From contig CANTUZ010000008.1 of NCBI GenBank assembly GCA_947846985.1, forward strand, positions 41,124,817 through 41,188,816: a DNA stretch of 64,000 bases, read 5' to 3'. The DNA comes from Fratercula arctica. Lineage: Eukaryota; Chordata; Aves; Charadriiformes; Alcidae. This document shows, piece by piece, positions 38,198 to 51,800 of the stretch (within the stretch, counting starts at the first letter, position 1; every line of letters begins with the position of its first letter). Position numbers and translations under genes: made by a program. The notes below the pieces were generated by a model. It worked only from the letters and a program-made list of their open reading frames with translations. It was not told the origin of the DNA and made no database searches.

Positions 38198-41100
38198 AGC
38201 CGCAGAAAGGCATATATATAATAATTTCCATATTTAATGGAAAATGATATGACAGTCTCATGGGTATTTGGGCTCCTACCATTCCAAGTTTTCCCTGCAG
38301 TAGGACTGTATGTACAAATCTTTGTGTCAACAAGAATATAGCTAAATTAGTCCTAAAATTAGTTGAATAGTCTGAGGTCCTTACATAGTAAAGCCAAAAG
38401 CAATTTAAAGAAAAGTTCTGAGCAGAAAGTATTATGTTTGGACAGACTGACAGGGCACCAATGTAACTGTACTGGTGCCGATTAAACCTCTTCATTACAA
38501 AAATGTAAGCTGTAAGTATGTGCAGGAGCACCCTTTTTAGCATGAAATATGAAACCTCAAAAATAAACTGTTTACATACAGAAATATTAGATATGTGAAA
38601 GAAAACTGGCAGGATGAATCAGAGAGGTGGTTTGAAAAATGCTTCCAGGACTTGCCGTTAACAAGGCTGACAGCATTTTGGTTGCTTAAATGATTGCACA
38701 GAGCGCTTTGAAGAAATAAAGAACACTATAAAAACACTTCACAGAGCAAAATAAACACTCCACCCTAATAGGAAGTCTCTCGCCCCCCTTCAGATCAGAC
38801 ATTTTGTTATGTTTTCAAGCCTGAATTTCATATCCAGCCTCAGAAGAAGCCCCAGTCTGATGGCTATTGGACAAAACCCCAGTACCATGCAGTGAGGCAC
38901 CTTATGCCAGGCAGTGTCCTCAAGAAAAACTAAAAATAAAATCAGTACTCTGGGTTTATGTTGGACTTCCTGTGCAACGTATCTTGGTGTAATCTACGCA
39001 GGAAAACTCAGACTCTTAAGCTGATTATAAACAGCAACTTAAAAGCCATTAAGAACTCCAAACTGAAAATAAAGCTTCAGAAGTCAACATCCGACTTCAA
39101 GTGAGTTTGTCACAAAACCCAAAGGATTAAAATCAAGCCAATACTGTACACGTTCAGCTGCTTTTAGTGTCCAATGCTAAATGCATCAACTCTAATCGAC
39201 AAAGTCCCATCAACTTATTCCAGCTCCTTTGGATTACCCTATTTTGTATTAAAAGAAATTTATGCTTGATGCGACAAGTTTCTCTTCCCTGAGCTCCTGG
39301 TGAAGTGCCTTGTTCCATTGAACATTTTCCAGTGCTGTTTAACCCCTTTTGCACATTTCTGGCTAGCATTGTGCCTATCGTTTCCTTTCGCTGCCAGGCT
39401 TGCATCAGGTCTCATGGCTCACTGCATGTTCAAACCCAGAATTAACTCTAAGAGGTGAGGACCCATGTACAAGTACAATAGCAACAGGTTTTTCCCCCCA
39501 GAAGTGGTCAAGAAAAATCACTTTAGGATGATTACTGCAGTGACAAGGAACAAGAGACACTTAACAGTCATTAGATAGCTTCCTCACCTCAAATATTAGC
39601 CATGTCTAGAGCAGAACATGAGCCAAAGCTTTTGGAGGTTCAAAAAGCACTCAATTTGAGCGTTTTTTTCCATTTGCCCATTTGGAATAGGCAAGATTAC
39701 TTTTGGCTTGTGGAGTGTGAGAAAGTTCCTTCTCAAAGCTTTTCCAAGAAGAATAGGAGCACTTTCATTCAGAGATACTCTTATCCAGAATATTACAACA
39801 ACAATTTGTAGAGGCTGTGAAATATGGGATGAGCATTAGCTCTCCTACAAGCAGGATCAAGCTCTAGGTTTTCTGAAATGAGTTCATCCTCAATCATTAG
39901 CACAACTGGTTTTTGCTCAAGGAGTTGTTTTACCCTTTCAGTAGCCAACTCCACACATGCTTGAAAAATAGAATCCTGAAAGTTTCAGAAACTTAAAAGA
40001 CTTTCCACTATTTTAGCTAGTAGACCAGTATGTGTTGCCTGAACGTTAGGATAACAAACCACCATTACACCACTTAGAAATAATATTTATCTACTGAAGT
40101 TGTGTCTGCTGCAACAAAGTCATCAATTTTGAGCAGTTTAAAAAAAGGCACTAAATTACAGAGTGGAAGTGATTAAACACACAGCTTTATCTGCAAGGAA
40201 TTTGCAGGACAGTTTTGCTCTTTTTATGAAGAACTGGCAACCAAGGTTTTAGCATGGTTTTATGATCCTGGCATAGAGTGGATTGTGGCTGATGTGACTA
40301 TATAAGTCCTGATCCAAACACCTACAAACTTTTGCCATTTACTGACTCCATTCAGTACACTCATTTACATCTAGTCTTGCAAGAGTAGTCCCATCAGCCC
40401 TGGTCCCAGTAGGACTGATTTGTTTTGGTGACCTAAACTCCACCCAGAGCCAGCCAAGTGCCAATATTTTGCATGTGGGCAAACATTTTATTGTAGAACT
40501 GGCATCAGTACCTACTCCACCCTCTTCACAGCACTCGGAGTACAGGGCACAGCCAGGGTAAAATGAGGAATATTGGAGGGCACCCAGGTATTATTTCGTA
40601 GCCCAAAACCAACACAAAGCTCTATGACAGATAGAGAGGACATGGACTCGTAAAGCAAGGTTTCTGAGGTCTCTTCCTGGGGTGTCATCTGCCTTGTCAT
40701 CTAGGACAAATATCTTCTTTCTCCCTTTGCCTCAAAGGGTTTCTTATCTATTTCAAGCTCCTTTGGAGAAGCCAAGGACAGGGAAGGGAGGATACAGCTC
40801 ATGGTTTATTCATATGGCCCAGAGGTACAAGATTCCTCCCACCTTGTGACTGACAAAACATCAGAAAGATGTATTACTGTTGCTTTCCAGTTATGTCTGA
40901 AAAGCCTGACATCAGCAAGAAAGGGATACTCATCTCCTGCTTTAGGTGATAAACTTCCCAGGTAACAAATTCTCCTTACAACATGCATCATTCCTTGTGC
41001 ATCACAGAGCTCTAATCTTAACTTGGTTTTCTGGGGAATACAGCAAAGAGCCAGAACAGTCCCAGAACTCCTCTAATTTGCACAAGCAGCCAAACGACCT

Positions 41101-44100
41101 CATCTATTACTGCCTCTTCTGTGATAAGTCTGACATAAGGACATCATAACCCAGAGGGCAGAGACCCTTTTCTTCAACAAACAGAGAAAATCTCTTCTGT
41201 CTTTACTTTTTCAAACTCTTCACATTTTTCTGTCACTATTATTAAGCAATTGTTTCTTGTCTGGAGGTAGTTGAAAGATTCAGTCTGCTGCAAAAGCATC
41301 CTGTCTAAATAGGCTTTATTCCCTCAAAGCAAATAGTCATAATTTGGGAACCAGCAAAGGCCCTTGCTCTCCTAACTATCAAACCCTACAGCTGACCCCT
41401 TGGAGAAAGCTGTCCAAAGGGGAAGAAGTCTTTCCACTTGAGATGAGCACAGACCAAGGCAAACAGCTGGCCAAGGAGACAGATATCTACTACAGTATAT
41501 TTTAAGTAAGGGAATTATCTCCTTAGTACTGACTCATAATACTTAGAGGGCAGCAGGAGGCTGGTTTGCAAAGCCAGGCTCCCATCTCTCCTTCCATGCT
41601 TTGGTGATGAGTCAGCAGTTTGATTTTTAGTCATCACAACTGAAGTGTTTCTTCTTTGCTGCCCCCCATGACGCTCTGGAACAGTCAGAGTCAGCTGCTC
41701 TGGGATGGGGCAACAGACAGCACCTTCATCCTACAGCTGGGGAAGGATGAAGTCACACAGTATCAGCTTCGATTAGTGGTGTTCCCAACAGGCAGGTTTG
41801 GCCATGCCTCAGGGAGGACTGGTTTGGTAGCACAGATCCTGGGGCAACAGGCTATGGACACAAGTGGTAGATGGGGAGAAGGCCACAGGGAGCAGTGCTC
41901 AGCCATTCTTGAAAGCAACATAGGTTTCCAACCTGGAGCTTTCTCACTTCAGGTGTCTGCCTGTTTTGTTCACCTTTGTAGCCTCCCTCATTGCTTCTAC
42001 AGAGGCAGGCTTGGCTAAGAGCATGTCATCCCCATGAGACTTCCTACCTTTGTAACCCCATGCCGGCAATATCTTAAACTGTTTCCTTCTATAGATGTTT
42101 TCTTCACAGTCTCCATTCAACACTTAAATACACCCCCAGCTTCAGCCACACAGGAGCTCAACTAAAAGGCTAACTCATGTCTACAGCATTGACACTCAAT
42201 ATTTTGAGGAGTACTCAAACTTGTCTCCACTCTGCCTTCCCTAGCACAGTGGGTCCCCAGCCCACTCCTACAGTAAGCGAACCACTTCCTCTGTACTCTA
42301 CTCTCCCCCCAACATTTTCCCAGCCACTTAATTCTCCTTTGCAGTTTAGAAGTATAGCCTGAAGACAGCTAAATAAGTGAGAATAAGCTTTAAAGATTCA
42401 AGTCAATATGTCACCTTATCAGGTATGGTATATGAAGATCTCCAAAGGGAGCAAACTACAGTTACGCTTCTACCACCAACTTCTAATGGGGTTCTGCAAA
42501 CTAGTGCCAGCATCATGGTACATATTCATTGATTACACAGGAATTAATGAAAGTCCCATTCTAGTAGGTATACATTTAAAACAGGGTTTGCCATTTCCCC
42601 CACCCTGCCATTCAAAGTTTCCTTCCATATGTTGGACATACGCAGAACACCCAATTAGAGACATAGGAACTGACATTTCAATTTTACTGAAAACCTCCAA
42701 GCCAGTTTTCATCCCAAAATAGAGAAGTTTCATGTTTCAACAATTAAATTACCATCTTAGGAAAATGTCTGTTGGAATCAAAAAATCATTCTATTTCAGT
42801 AAAATTGAGAAGGCTTGTTCAAACAACGGTGTTTTGAAGTTCGATAATACTATAACTCAACACATTTTCAGTGAAAGCATTACTCTGAAAGGAAATCCTT
42901 CATCCTCATTTGCTTATATGACCAAGCTACACCAATGCCAGCAATTTTACCATAAAAGTTTTGAATTTGTTAAAACAAATTTTCTTTTTGGGGAAACTTT
43001 GTCAGTAGGCTTCCTACCACATCTGCTCTCAAGAGCCAGCCTGCCTCCCTAGCTGTCATCACAAGTCTCTGTTGAGCAATGCACCCTGTGAAGAGGAGTC
43101 AGTAGATTACAGACATGACTGCTAGTGACCAGCGTCTTCGTATCACGAAGACAGCACTGTTTACATGTCAACAAATAGTCAGCAATACATGCTTTATATT
43201 CCTTAAAACTGACCCCAGCTTCTCTTCCTTGCCTATTGCTTCAGCCCATTTTTGCCTATTTCCCCACTTCATAATGATTTTAAATCAACAAATGAAGGAA
43301 AAAAAAACTTTAAGACTGTAAATATCTCATTTATAATGCTTACAATCTGTTTCTACTAGCCATACTTCAGGGTGGTAATTATCTGGGCAACACCTCCACT
43401 GAAGCCACCAATTTGCTGCCCTGGGGGTTTCAGGCAGGTGAGAAATACTCTGCCTATGTATTAATGAATCATATTTCCACCCAGCCTTTTGAGAGACTTA
43501 ACATTTAATAAATGGTTGGCTTTTTGTAACTTAGGACTAGAACCAGCAAAAGGTTTACTCATATAAGCAGTTCCCACTTAGTAAACCATTGGCACTATGC
43601 ACATGAATAAGAACAGCTCCTGTAACCAATGCTCTTCCACGTGGAACCAGGGAGTCAGTGGTAAAATGTATTTGCATGACTGCAGGCACGAACCCCACAC
43701 CCTGGGACAAATCCTTAAAATAAATGTTCAGAGAAGTTACTGCAGATACCTCTGTTCTACTCTCCTGAATTTGTAGAGAATGAAATGCTTTCAAGAGGCA
43801 GGTTGCAGATACATGCACTAAAGAAGTTAATTGCACTGGTAACTTTCCGGTGTGTGGAATTTATTATGTTTGTTCAAAAGTAGCAATCCAGTGGAGAAAA
43901 TGTAGCCTTCATATTTTACTTGCATAAGCAGCAAATGAGCCCGAAAGAATGTCAGAGCAAAAAAAGAAAAGGGCTGGCCAGGAGAAAAAAAACACACAGA
44001 ATTAGTGACAGTAATGTTCAGATTAGGGAAATCCAAAAAGTGGAAGAAAAATGGGAAACATTGGGCCACAGACTCCAGCCTTTTCTGCTTCTGCTGTTGA

Positions 44101-45808
44101 TGTGGTACAAAGATGAGGGATTTTAGCCACTGTTTAGAAACACTGTATGGGTGTAAAGCCAGATGCAGCAGTAGGAAGAGGGAATAATATGTTGGATCAC
44201 AATGGCCCAAACTCCCAGCTTCCTGCTGGTAGAAAGATTTTACAGTTTGCCATCACTGCAGAAACAGTGCAAGTTCTAATTCCATCTGTTATTCCAGCCA
44301 ACCTACTGCCTGCGCTCGATACTCAAAACTGACTCTCAACACAGACTGGGCTCTCAGCTAGTTAAAAAAACCTAGTACTTAGTTATATCAAGCTTGTAAC
44401 CTCCCCAAGCTGTGAGCTGAATGCTGCTTTAGACAGCGTAAAGCTGACAACCCACCACCAGCACCCTAGCAGCAGGTCCAAGGATTCATTTTACCACAGG
44501 AGAGAACTGCAGGGTGAAGCCCAAAGGCATCAATGGTTGCAGTTGACCAAAGTGCAAGAATTTGGATTTGCGTGTGCTGTAATAAAAGTACCTATATGAT
44601 ATTTCAGCTTAAATAGATGAAACTCAACATGAGTGGTTCACAGGTCTTGAGCCCTCAACAGCCAGCTTTTCCAGAGTTGTATAGCCAGGAACAAGGCAGG
44701 GAAATGCCTGAAGTCTCCAGGAAGGATCCTACACCTTTGTAGCAGACAGGAGGTATCCAGTTCATGTTTCAAGTTGGACTATAGCACTTCCACATCCATT
44801 AGTTTTGGGGTAAACCTCCCATCAGTTTATGGCCACGGCGATAGGCATACACAGCACCAGAAAACAGTCATTAACTTGGAGAAGACTTTGCAACACAACT
44901 CCTTGTTCACAGAGACTCCAGGTGGAGTTTATCCATCCAAAACATGCCTTGTAGCCTGACAGCATACTTTAGAGGAGCAATGCTGCACTACCACCTGAAC
45001 AAGTGGGACAGACAAGAGGTGGAAGCACCAGATGCATGGGGGAAGGATACATTGCCTTTCTTTGCACCCTTCTCTCACACTTAAAGGAGAATGGCTGTTT
45101 CTGACAACTGGCCAACCACTATTTGTTTCAAAGGTGCCAGCAAAAGGCTAAGGAACAGGCTTGCCTCAAATGAACATCTGTTTCTAACAAAAGCTGAAGG
45201 AAGTCGGCTGACAGAAATCTAAGCACCCTCCAGACCAAAGCAGTACCTGGCTTTGAGAAACTGGCACCAGAAAACCTTCCTACTTCCCTTGGTTGTAAAG
45301 CTATCCAAACACAGAGAGAAACTTTTAAGGGCTTTTGGGGAATTAGCAGTACCAGCATTATCCACATTTTTAAGAGAGTATTCACAAGTATTGCCTTCCC
45401 AGACCATTATCTATTTAAGTTTAACATATACTGCTTCCAAACCAGATTGTTGTTAACAGGACTAAGAAGAAATAGTGTTTGACATTAATACCTTATGCTG
45501 CCTGTTCCCCAGGGACTAGGAGTGTAAGAAATGGGTGGGTCTGTGTGGGGAAGACAGCAGCTATGAAAGGATTCCTCTAAGCCTTAACTGCTTGCAGCTG
45601 CTATCTGTGCCATGCTCCATAAACAAGCCAGGCTTTGTCTCAGGCTGTGTTTCTGTGCATTGCTCAGCAAAGAGGGAAGTATCACCCTGTCTAGACCTCC
45701 TTGCAAAAGCACTTTCAGTATTTTCTGCAGAAATGCTCACATTTCCCCCAATAAGAAAACAAGACTTTTACCATTTTCATATGAGAACAAAGAAGTGGTT
45801 TAAAACTG
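38198..45808. other. non-coding single-copy DNA
   Basis: No supported gene lies here. The longest open frame, 147 codons at 38100-38543 on the minus strand, begins inside the CR1 piece and runs into unrelated sequence, so it is incidental. An 8-bp perfect stem with a 3-nt loop sits at 43134-43152. No RNA genes or CpG islands were found. Confidence 0.65.
43134..43152. repeat. short palindromic hairpin
   Basis: The arms gtcttcgt (43134-43141) and acgaagac (43145-43152) pair perfectly around a 3-nt centre. The element is too short to assign a function and is probably a chance palindrome. Confidence 0.5.
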
Positions 45809-45838
45809 AAAAAAAAAAAACCAAACCAAAACAAAACC
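45809..45838. repeat. A-rich simple sequence
   Basis: Twelve A are followed by a ccaaa/caaaa-type run. This resembles a degenerated poly(A)-derived microsatellite, but no retroposed sequence is recognisable on its left. Confidence 0.7.
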
Positions 45839-48800
45839 ACTAACACTGGGATAATTGACAAAATAACTAAACTCTTATTTGCACCCTACAAATTTTCTTC
45901 TTAAAAGAAATTTGTTTCCTTGTCATAAAGGCCACAAAACTGAAGCAAAACTTATTTTTTAGGACAAAAGGTAGATCTTATTTTTCTTCTGTTTACTAAT
46001 AGGAAGTTTTTGAACACTGTCTGAAATGTGCAGAGAGAAAACTACTCCATTGTCTTAACCAGGAAAAAGGCAAGAAAAAAACCCAGTATTTGTTATCTTT
46101 TTTTTCTCAGGAACATCATGGGTGGTGTCTCGGGTGAATCAGTATCTCTCCATCATGGTCAATCATTCACCATTTCTTTGCTCATTTCCCACACATGTGA
46201 AAAGATGCTGCCTTTAAGCTTCTGTACTATGAATGGCCTCAGTTTGCCCTCATGATGATATGGAGAGCTATTTCAGAATACCTGTACATTTCTATTGCTA
46301 CATCTTCTTTTTCACGCATTTGCACATCAGCACCAAGAATAGTTGTCTTACCTATAAAACTCAGTGAGCCAGACTGAAAAAAAAAAAAATCAAAGAATAC
46401 CCGCAACTTAGTAAATGAAAGGCATTACCGGCTGCGCACGTTGAGGCACCTGTCTCCACTCAGTCACAGAGCTGCAGCAGGCCACTTGCTGGCATTAGAG
46501 GTGAGTTCATCCACAGAAAAGCATAATGCTGAAAGAGAACACACAAAAAAAGCCTAAATCATTTCAAGCTATCTTCCTGCTTGGTCTTTCATTGGGTTTT
46601 TGTAGCTAGTTTCACACTTTAGAGCTACTCAAAGTACACAGGGGTAAAAGAAATACAAGGGTTTATTCCAGTCACCATTGATTAGCAGGAGCAGAAAGCA
46701 CAAGCAGCGTTGAAAGCAGCAAGGCACTGACTATTCCTCGCTTTAAATACTGCCCTGTGCAAAGGGGACATTTAAAACAGCTCAACCATCCATAAGGCTT
46801 CTGAACTTTTAAGTATAGTGAGGCATAATTAGACCGGAACAAGCTTATTAGCATCTAGAAACCCCTCTTCACAGACAAACACAGCACCCTTCTAACACAA
46901 GATTTCTTTTTCGGAAGAGGGCAGCCCAATATGATGAATTTTCACCCCTTTTAAGCTTGGAGGAAGCTTCACACAAAGTTGAATCAAGCAACAGAAAACC
47001 AAGTAAAAGGGACAATGTAGTATAACCCAGAAATACCTCTTCCAAACAGCAGAGAGTCAATACTGACTGCAAGCTTTACGCCCATAGGATACCCAGTAAA
47101 GACTCTCCCTTACAAAGCACCACCCAAAGAGCTTCCTGCTCCACTTAAAGGGGTACAAGCAGCAATCACTCAGTGCACACCACAGAACCCCCCTGCAGTT
47201 ACTATCCCAGTAATAAACCTGCTCTGCTAATGACCATCAGCTTTCTGCTGCAGCTGGTCACAAATGCTGGGCTCACATCTGATGGGGTGGTACTGAGATT
47301 ACTTTGGTTTTCCCCTTCCTTCTCAAACAACTAAAAAGATCCTGTAAATTTAAAGCTTAATTTGGTTCAAATCTTGCTCAGTACATGCTAAAATTATGTA
47401 TTCCTGAGGAAAAGAGTCTTGCACTCGTCTTGCACTGCCCTCCTTTCAGCTCTGCTCCCCAGGTCCCCTTCCCTGCCCAGAGCCCTGCCTCACTGCTGCA
47501 CAGGGGTTTGTCCACCTAAATTGTGCAACGTGGGCTTGAGAAAAATTGGCATTTTCCATCAAAACTCTGCTTTGACTGGAAATTTCCAGTCAGTTTTCCT
47601 TTACCCTGAATATATTAGAGGCAAACAATCATAAAGGGAAGGGGATTTCTGTTCCAAATCACACTCCTCACCCAATTCAACAATTTTGTTTACCAAACCA
47701 TCCTATTTTTAGTCCTGTTTATTTATTTATTTCTAATCCAGACCTTTAGAAACATCAGTGTTTCTCTTATTTCTATTACAAACCATTTTTAATCTGCTTT
47801 TAATTGTTACTCATTTACAGAAGGGTGTGGCCAAATTAAGTTGTAATTTGTGAACTGACATCCCTCATTTGCAACAGAAAACAGCTGTACAGCCAACTTT
47901 TTCACTATCCCCCCACTTAGGAAAGCTGGAAAAGAGAAATCCACCAGGAAAACATGACAACAGCTTAATTAGTTCTCCTGCATACTTCTAACCATCGCTC
48001 TTTAAAGGAGCATGTCCTGCTCCTAGGGAGGTGAATGGCAAAACTCACCCAGGCTCAGTGGGGCAGAGGGTGATTACACAACTGGAAGGGAACCGTGGAT
48101 ATTTCCAGGTTACTGGTCCAGGAGCATCCCACATCATCTGCTACACAGATGTGTCCAGATGTGAGGATGTCAGCCTTCTGTTTGAGGGCAGTCATATCTT
48201 ACCCAAAGACAGCTCCCAGGCAGGGCAGGACAAGGCAGCAGACCCTATCTCCTGAGCTTGGGAACACCAAACAAGGACCACTCTCTCCGCTGTTAGCAGC
48301 TATATCATGATCTTTTTTTTTTTGCACAGCCTCAGAGGGAAGCGTTAGCATTTTGACCAAAGCAGCAGCCACCTTTAAAGAGCAATAGCTCAAGAGAACC
48401 CACATAATGCATGGCTGTGGCCTTGGTGGCAATGAAGCTGTTGATGCTTTTTCTCGTGTAACCCCCAAAGTATCCTGTTGCCATAAAGAAATGGTCAGGT
48501 GGTGGGGCAGAGGGGAGGTAAAGCCTAAGTATCTGTAGATTTTCCAGGGTCAATGGATCATGGAAGCTGTAGAGGTGAGTTTTGGTTTGGTTTTGTTTGT
48601 TTGTTTGTTTACTCTTAATCTACAAAGAAAACTAATACTCTACCAGAATATGCTATAAGAATGGCCAAACTAAGGTTGCACACAGCAGCCATCCCATGTC
48701 TGCACATACAGAAGGGCTTGAAAGAAAAATGTATCCACAGATCTGCAGTAATGATTGTTTCCAGAAGAACGTAGGAAATCCTCACCAAAGGGAGGACTGA

Positions 48801-51800
48801 GGCAGCGACTCATTTGGTGAAAGGCAAAATGACTACTTCAACATCAATTAAATTATGCTGATTTACAGAAGCTGATGCTTTGTGTCTAACGAAGTTGCAC
48901 AGACCAGTTTTCTCTGTCAGCATTTGTCCTCACAGTCACCAAGAGCTTGCATGTGTCCTCTCCACCCTGTCGCTCTCTAAATAGTCCACTTGAACTATTT
49001 CAGGAAGCACAAAGAGACCTCAGAGTTAATCCAGGTAGGCAGTGGAATAAGTTAGTTGACAGGAAGGTATAGGGAAATGGAGTTAAGTATATATATGGAA
49101 GCATATTTTTTCTATCAATCCTACCCAGCGTAACGGCCATGAAACTGCTTCCTGAGAGTTCATAGATTCATGGAGTTCCTGTGGCACATCACTTCTGGGC
49201 CTCCATACTGTCATAATCCAAGATTCTCTAAAGACCTCAGCTGTGCCGTCAGCACCTTTAATTTTACCATTAGTCCCAATTTATTTGTCATTTTTCTTAA
49301 CAGCTCAGCTTCTAAAGACATAAAGCTGTAGAACAATGTCGACTTTCATGGTAAAAAAAAAAAACAACAAAAACTTGCTAGATTGTAGAGGAAGGCAGAA
49401 CAGAGAACCTTACAAATTCAAAGGCCACAAGTCGAAAGAACCCTCAATTAATTTTACTAGTTCAACACGCAGTGAAAGCTGGTTTGCTACTGAGCCACAT
49501 CGGATGTGTGGATTCTCAATCATTTTCCCATTAGTGGAGCTTTCATAACATCTCTCCTGGGCACGTTCAGACCTACTCACGCTTCAATCTTTCCTTTCAG
49601 TCACCAGATCTCTCTCTCTCCTACTCAACAATTTATTGCTGACACTTACAGAAACAAAAGTGTCTTTGACATTTCTACCCTTCTGGTGAAGTTGGTTGAC
49701 ACTAGTCAGTGGGTTCAGAAGTTGAGGAGAGAGGAGTATGATCATGTAAGGAAACAAAGTGAAGGCAACACAGTTAAAACAATCTCACAATTTGTAAACC
49801 AACTTCATCTTTCTCAGGGATATGGGCCCCTCTTTAAATGCCTGTCCTTGCAAGGTAGAAAGACTCAAAGCAAGGCTAAAATGAAGAGCAGAATTTATCA
49901 CAAGGAGGCTGAAATGTGAAATGTGTTATATTTTAGTATTATGGTACGAGTATGTAGACAGGTAATATCATGTTTTATCCTAGGAATTGGGAGGCATGGA
50001 AAACAGCCGCTGAGAGCATGACCACTTATTTAATACATTAAGTACAGACACACTATAAAAGCAGATCACCCCGTGTATTCTTGAATTTAAAATAAATATT
50101 GCAATGATTTACATACTAGTTTCCTGTTACTGAAGAGACACTTGTGACTAACTTTCCAAGGAAGCAGCGTTTCACAAGCACCTATCTAATTCTAGCTGAT
50201 GTGTCATGTTTTAAAACAATACTTTTTTCAGAGCACTGGGCTCACCACCCATTTGTTTCAACAAAATTCCCTACAAGTCTTTCCCCCTTTTTGCTCTCTG
50301 CTACCAATACTGCCCTTTGTGTCTGAATGTTTCTCTACAAAGAAAGATAAACCCGGTCTTTTCTCTGATCACCTTACACTTTTTCTAATAAACCTCTATT
50401 GCTTCTGTTGATCACCAGCTACCTAATTAAGCATTCTGTTTAGTGTCCCATGGTTGGAAAGGAAGATATTAATAGCTTGGGGTTTTCTTCCCTTCTTCAC
50501 CCATGGGAAGTGTTTAGCATTTGTCCTTATCTTGACCCTGCCTTTTAAAATTATCTCTGCCCTGTAAAAGAGAAATTCCCAAATCCTTGCTCCCAGAAAT
50601 GGGTGACAATCCCAAACCCATGAACAGAACAATCTCTTGTTCCAAGAAATGGGAATAAATCTCCCCCATTTTCAGACACATTGGCTGGTTTTATACTCCT
50701 AACCATTCATCCAGCATTTAATCCAATTAATAGTCACTCCCCGGATTTTAAAGAGCTCCAATGTACTCATTTTATCCTACCACTCTGATCTCATGTTAAC
50801 TTAGTCCCCCAGAGGCTCATCTTATTACTTTCATTTGTAGTTCTGCTCTGCCTAATTCACCCCAGCGGAGGACTGTAATTTCATTTGTGTGGGTCCATGT
50901 CTTTGGGATTCTTTCCCCTGTTATTGAATCACTTCCTCTACAACAAACACTTTTTTAAAAATTAGGCTATGTAAGAACTGATGGTAAAGCATTTTACAAC
51001 GTGCTCTTAAAAAGACCCACAACAGAAAAATATGTTGTATGACAGTATTTCTGAACATGAGTTGCTTGTGAGCCATTTGGCAAGGGCTCCCTTTAGAAAT
51101 CATGTTAATGGAACCACCCAACTTCATAAAGCCAATTTTTGAGGAATTAAGGAGATCTTTGGTGGTCAAGAGCAGCTGAATGTATTTCAGCCTTAGAATA
51201 GCGAGTAGGCTGTGTAAACGGCCTCTGAACTGCTAAATTACATGGCATTGTTTTGATTGAATGATTAAAACACTCCAACACCCACAAAGAACTTCCAAAA
51301 CAGCTGAGCGAATGCTTTCAGAGGATGTCACACTTTTTCCTTTCCATATTTGAGACATGCCCTTTTCCATAAATATACCATTGTAAATAAAAATGGTTGG
51401 ACAGATGTTTGCAGAAAACAAAGAAAAGGGGTCACAAACCCCATCAAATCAAAATCAGCCCTGTTTTGAGCTGGAGAAATGGCTCACAGTTTCTCTTAAA
51501 AAATAAGCACAGATTCATCCATCTTTATCAGCGAGTTGTAGCCTGTGTTCATTTTACACTGTCTTCTGAGCAGAGTGAAGACCGATGTAATAACCGTGCA
51601 ACACTGAGCCATCACCCAGAGAAGGAAGAGTACAGAGCAAAGAATAACACTAGAATAGAAAGGCCAGAAATCCTTCTAAAAACAAAGCACATCATTAAAG
51701 GTGAAAAAAAAGTTCTGTTACATATACATTCTCTAATATCTGAGGCAGCAATGTTCACTTTTATCTTATGCTAGCACCACAAGGCCTAAAATGATGATCA

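Noticed and set aside
38100..38543. 147-codon minus-strand open frame, the longest in the window
   Set aside because: It spans the boundary between the CR1 fragment and unrelated sequence, and reads the CR1 part in a meaningless frame.
49150..49260. Possible old CR1-like end (ttcatagattcatggagttc)
   Set aside because: Only the first few bases resemble a CR1 terminal repeat. The following sequence does not continue the match.
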